NCBI GenBank assembly: GCA_038244535.1
Contig: JBBRTJ010000058.1
Span: forward strand, 1-23,738
Length of the DNA stretch: 23,738 nt
Origin: JBBRTJ01 sp038244535
GTDB taxonomy: Bacteria > Actinomycetota > Acidimicrobiia > Acidimicrobiales > Ilumatobacteraceae
Direction of reading: 5' to 3'
Positions 22,340-23,738 of this stretch are shown here, in pieces; positions within the stretch are counted from its first letter, which is position 1, and the number at the start of each line of letters is the position of its first letter. The position numbers and the translations under genes are program-made. The notes below the pieces were generated by a model. The model did no database searches. It worked only from the letters and a program-made list of their open reading frames with translations, and was not told where the DNA came from.

Positions 22340-22570
22340 GTGCTACTGGCGGGGGGCCACCCGACACCCGACGAGATCAATCGTTGCATCCGCGAAATCG
22401 GTGATCCCGTCGCTTGTGCGAGCAGGCCCTGGCCGAGCTGGCCATGGCTCGATACGACCATCGCCGTGCTGGCGGTCGTGGTCTTGGTCGTGTGCGTGGC
22501 GGGCGCCCTGTACAGCGCCTTTGACAACCACCGCAAGAAGCGCCGGACGCAGATTGGCCGCGCTCGCTAG
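22340..22570 (+). CDS. Small single-helix membrane protein, hypothetical
   Basis: This 76-residue ORF starts at GTG 22340. Residues 1-35 are polar (HPTPDEINRCIREIGDPVA). A clear transmembrane helix follows (about 36-60: LDTTIAVLAVVVLVVCVAGALYSAF), then a basic tail NHRKKRRTQIGRAR that predicts a cytoplasmic C-terminus. I recognise no family. The hydropathy pattern and positive-inside tail argue for a real gene, but the start has no good -10 hexamer; GAGGTGAG (22321-22328) is a possible, slightly distant Shine-Dalgarno. It lies between the PIN gene (minus) and the HEPN-like gene (minus), opposite to both. If it is not a gene, 22146-22667 is an uncoded stretch in which I see nothing else. Confidence 0.45.
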   Translation: MLLAGGHPTPDEINRCIREIGDPVACASRPWPSWPWLDTTIAVLAVVVLVVCVAGALYSAFDNHRKKRRTQIGRAR

Positions 22571-22667
22571 CTCGGCGGCACCACCCCCGGCCCTGTCCGG
22601 AGTCAGAGACGCGTTGCCAGGTCGAAGGGTCATCGTCCGGGGTCACTTCAAAAAAACGGGCGGAGCG

Positions 22668-23255
22668 CTAGGAAGCGATGACCTCGATCCCTCGACCATC
22701 AAGCTCGGTGAAGCGGCCACGCATGATGGCGAGCGTTTCGTCCATGTCCACGTCCGGAGTGTTCCACTGGAGGTGGAGGTAACCGGTGGTGATCGCGTCA
22801 ACCTGATAGCGAGCCCGGTGGAGCGAGTGTCCGGCGGCGACGGCGGCGTCGCGCACACGTGCAACGTCATCGGCGGGAGCGAGGAACGGCCGGACGGTGT
22901 GGGGCTGCCACACGAGCACGTCCGGGTTGTCAGGGTCGATCTCCCCTAGCCATAGGTGGTGCACTACAACATTGCGGTCCCTCGTGCTCGTGGTGGCAGC
23001 CGTAAGCGCGGTGTCCCATGCGTTCGCCCAGCCCTCGGGCGCGTTCGGTATCAACGCTTGCTTGAGCATGTCCCGACACTGACGTAGGCAACTGCCGACC
23101 GAGGCAGGTTGCACAAACATGGCCGGTGTCGGAGCAACGAGCATGACGAAGAGCTTTCTGACGCTGTGCTCTAGGACAACGCCCGCACGAACCACCCGCC
23201 CGATCCTCAGCGACAGTTCGTCGGCCTGAGCCTGTACCTGCTCATCGCTGGGCAC
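22668..23255 (-). CDS. HEPN-like putative ribonuclease
   Basis: This 195-residue protein has a helical N-terminal half (QADELSLRIGRVVRAGVVLEHSVRKLFVML) followed by RDRNVVVHHLW, an R-X4-H motif (R94, N95, H99) of the HEPN RNase superfamily. The RN...H-H-x-W form is typical of stand-alone HEPN domains in toxin-antitoxin, abortive-infection and CRISPR-linked proteins. The C-terminal ~80 residues (RPFLAPADDVARVRDAA ... DETLAIMRGRF) contain more predicted helices. The start is fixed by a perfect AGGAGG (23267-23262) six nt before GTG 23255; the in-frame ATG at 23291 lies upstream of that site and is rejected. Use of a textbook Shine-Dalgarno contrasts with the leaderless style of many other genes here. 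No cognate MNT nucleotidyltransferase is visible in the window. Confidence 0.6.
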   Translation of the reverse strand: MPSDEQVQAQADELSLRIGRVVRAGVVLEHSVRKLFVMLVAPTPAMFVQPASVGSCLRQCRDMLKQALIPNAPEGWANAWDTALTAATTSTRDRNVVVHHLWLGEIDPDNPDVLVWQPHTVRPFLAPADDVARVRDAAVAAGHSLHRARYQVDAITTGYLHLQWNTPDVDMDETLAIMRGRFTELDGRGIEVIAS

Positions 23256-23261
23256 CCCACG

Positions 23262-23267
23262 CCTCCT
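23262..23267 (-). promoter_or_regulatory. Consensus ribosome-binding site deciding the HEPN start
   Basis: AGGAGG on the minus strand, 6 nt from GTG 23255. It is the only full-consensus Shine-Dalgarno I found in front of a gene in the window. Confidence 0.8.
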
Positions 23268-23348
23268 ATGGCTCAAGTCCGGACGGTGCATCAGCCAAGG
23301 CCGGTCACTGGCGCGTGTTCTACCGCGACCGCCGGTCTGACGTCCGAT

Positions 23349-23561
23349 TCATTGGCGCCCGGTGGTGCGCCCTCTTGCCCGCGGCGTGGTCGCCTTCATG
23401 GCGCGATCGAAGGCCTGGCGCGCTCCGGCTTGGCGTGCTTGCTCGCGCATGAGCCAGGCCCGCACCTCGTCGGCGCGTCGAAGCGTGGACGGCCCGGCCT
23501 GGCGGCGCAGGTCGCGGCGTGGCTCAACGTTGGCCGGTGCGTGGCCGCCTACGGTCAACAC
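23349..23561 (-). CDS. Small basic hypothetical protein
   Basis: This 70-residue ORF starts at GTG 23561 with AAGG 4 nt upstream. It has an Arg/Ala-rich helical centre (LRRADEVRAWLMREQARQAGARQAFDRAMKA) and a basic tail (PRARGRTTGRQ). The composition suggests a nucleic-acid-binding or coiled-helix protein, but no family is recognised. The frame is open further upstream into the IS end, so the true start is uncertain. It lies upstream of the HEPN-like gene on the same strand (93-nt gap) and could be cotranscribed with it, for example as a partner or antitoxin; that is speculation. Confidence 0.4.
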   Translation of the reverse strand: MLTVGGHAPANVEPRRDLRRQAGPSTLRRADEVRAWLMREQARQAGARQAFDRAMKATTPRARGRTTGRQ

Positions 23562-23576
23562 CGCGCCTTGGCGGTA

Positions 23577-23738
23577 GGGACTGCCGTGGGTTTGGTTGAC
23601 TCGTTTGGTTGAGAGTGTTCAGGCCGCCGGGGTGGCGGTGTAGAGGGTTTCGAACTCGATCTGAACCGGCCGGTCTCTTGCATCAGGTCCGGGTGGGTGT
23701 GGGGGTGTGCTGATCGGTCCTCGGGCGAGCGTAGTAAG
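23577..23738 (-). mobile_element. Terminus of an IS3-type insertion sequence with transposase C-terminal fragment
   Basis: On the minus strand the frame ending at 23619-23621 (TGA) reads ...RPVQIEFETLYTATPAA, which resembles the C-terminus of IS3-family OrfB transposases (-P-x-x-FE-x-L-). The stretch just before it (PPHPPGPDARD) lacks the usual RRHS-x-LG context, so this copy is probably degraded or frameshifted. Outside the stop lies GGGACTGCCGTGGGTTTG (23577-23594), similar at 14 of 18 positions to the TGAACTGCC..GGGTTTG terminal repeat I recall for this family. Two direct copies of TTTGGTTGA (23591-23599, 23604-23612) sit between. The element continues past the right edge. Confidence 0.45.

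Noticed and set aside
22343..22633. Minus-strand frame opposite the small membrane ORF
   Set aside because: The product is His/Asp/Arg/Ala-rich with no hydrophobic core or motif. The plus-strand frame with a clear transmembrane helix is the better choice, though neither is certain.
23268..23612. 114-residue plus-strand frame
   Set aside because: It is antisense to the small basic ORF, runs into the IS terminus and contains no recognisable domain.

Overview
The window is high-GC, gene-dense bacterial DNA. The gene set is a WhiB-family regulator, several acyl-CoA enzymes, an IspH, a two-GTPase Der beside a PDZ/radical-SAM DUF512 protein, a cytochrome P450 and a hemolysin-III protein. TANNNT hexamers lie 6-9 nt before many start codons and GTG starts are common. 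Together these point to an actinobacterium, probably of the Acidimicrobiia type; that placement is an inference from gene content, not a database match.

Layout. 1-1219: 3' part of a large Calx-beta / carboxypeptidase-regulatory-repeat surface protein, closed by a perfect 16-bp hairpin. 1273-3567 (minus): glycerophosphodiester phosphodiesterase followed by an acyl-CoA synthetase, one two-gene unit. 3591-5018 (plus): aldehyde dehydrogenase, with only 23 bp between the divergent starts. 5023-6570 (minus): a second, unrelated-subfamily acyl-CoA synthetase. 6604-8576 (plus): SirB1/transglutaminase-like protein, flavin-reductase-like protein and hemolysin-III membrane protein. 8689-9894 (plus): acyl-CoA dehydrogenase behind a perfect 14-bp palindrome. 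9920-10954 (minus): ispH. 11011-15525 (plus): a tightly coupled four-gene operon (DUF512 radical SAM, der, acyl-CoA carboxylase carboxyltransferase subunit, zinc-ribbon membrane protein) whose junctions overlap by 1-4 bp. 15543-17690 (minus): large secreted GHL15-like glycoside-hydrolase-type protein with a nested carbohydrate-binding module. 17776-18993 (minus): cytochrome P450. 19035-20759 (plus): SulP anion transporter. 20796-20979: degenerate 16-18 bp tandem repeats ending in strong hairpins. 21019-21093: tRNA-Pro(GGG).

From the tRNA to the right edge the style changes. There is a WhiB-like gene under a striking double GTGGTCAC inverted repeat, an orphan PIN-domain nuclease, a one-helix membrane ORF, a HEPN-like protein with an R-X4-H motif and a textbook AGGAGG ribosome-binding site, a small basic ORF, and the end of an IS3-type insertion sequence. 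This looks like the beginning of an accessory island that uses the tRNA gene as its boundary; the island's other end and any integrase lie outside the window.

Functionally the left and centre are mostly lipid and acyl-CoA metabolism (GDPD, two acyl-CoA ligases, acyl-CoA dehydrogenase, carboxyltransferase, aldehyde dehydrogenase, P450) mixed with core housekeeping (ispH, der, tRNA-Pro). The most novel material is the right-hand 2.7 kb and the widespread apparently leaderless gene starts.
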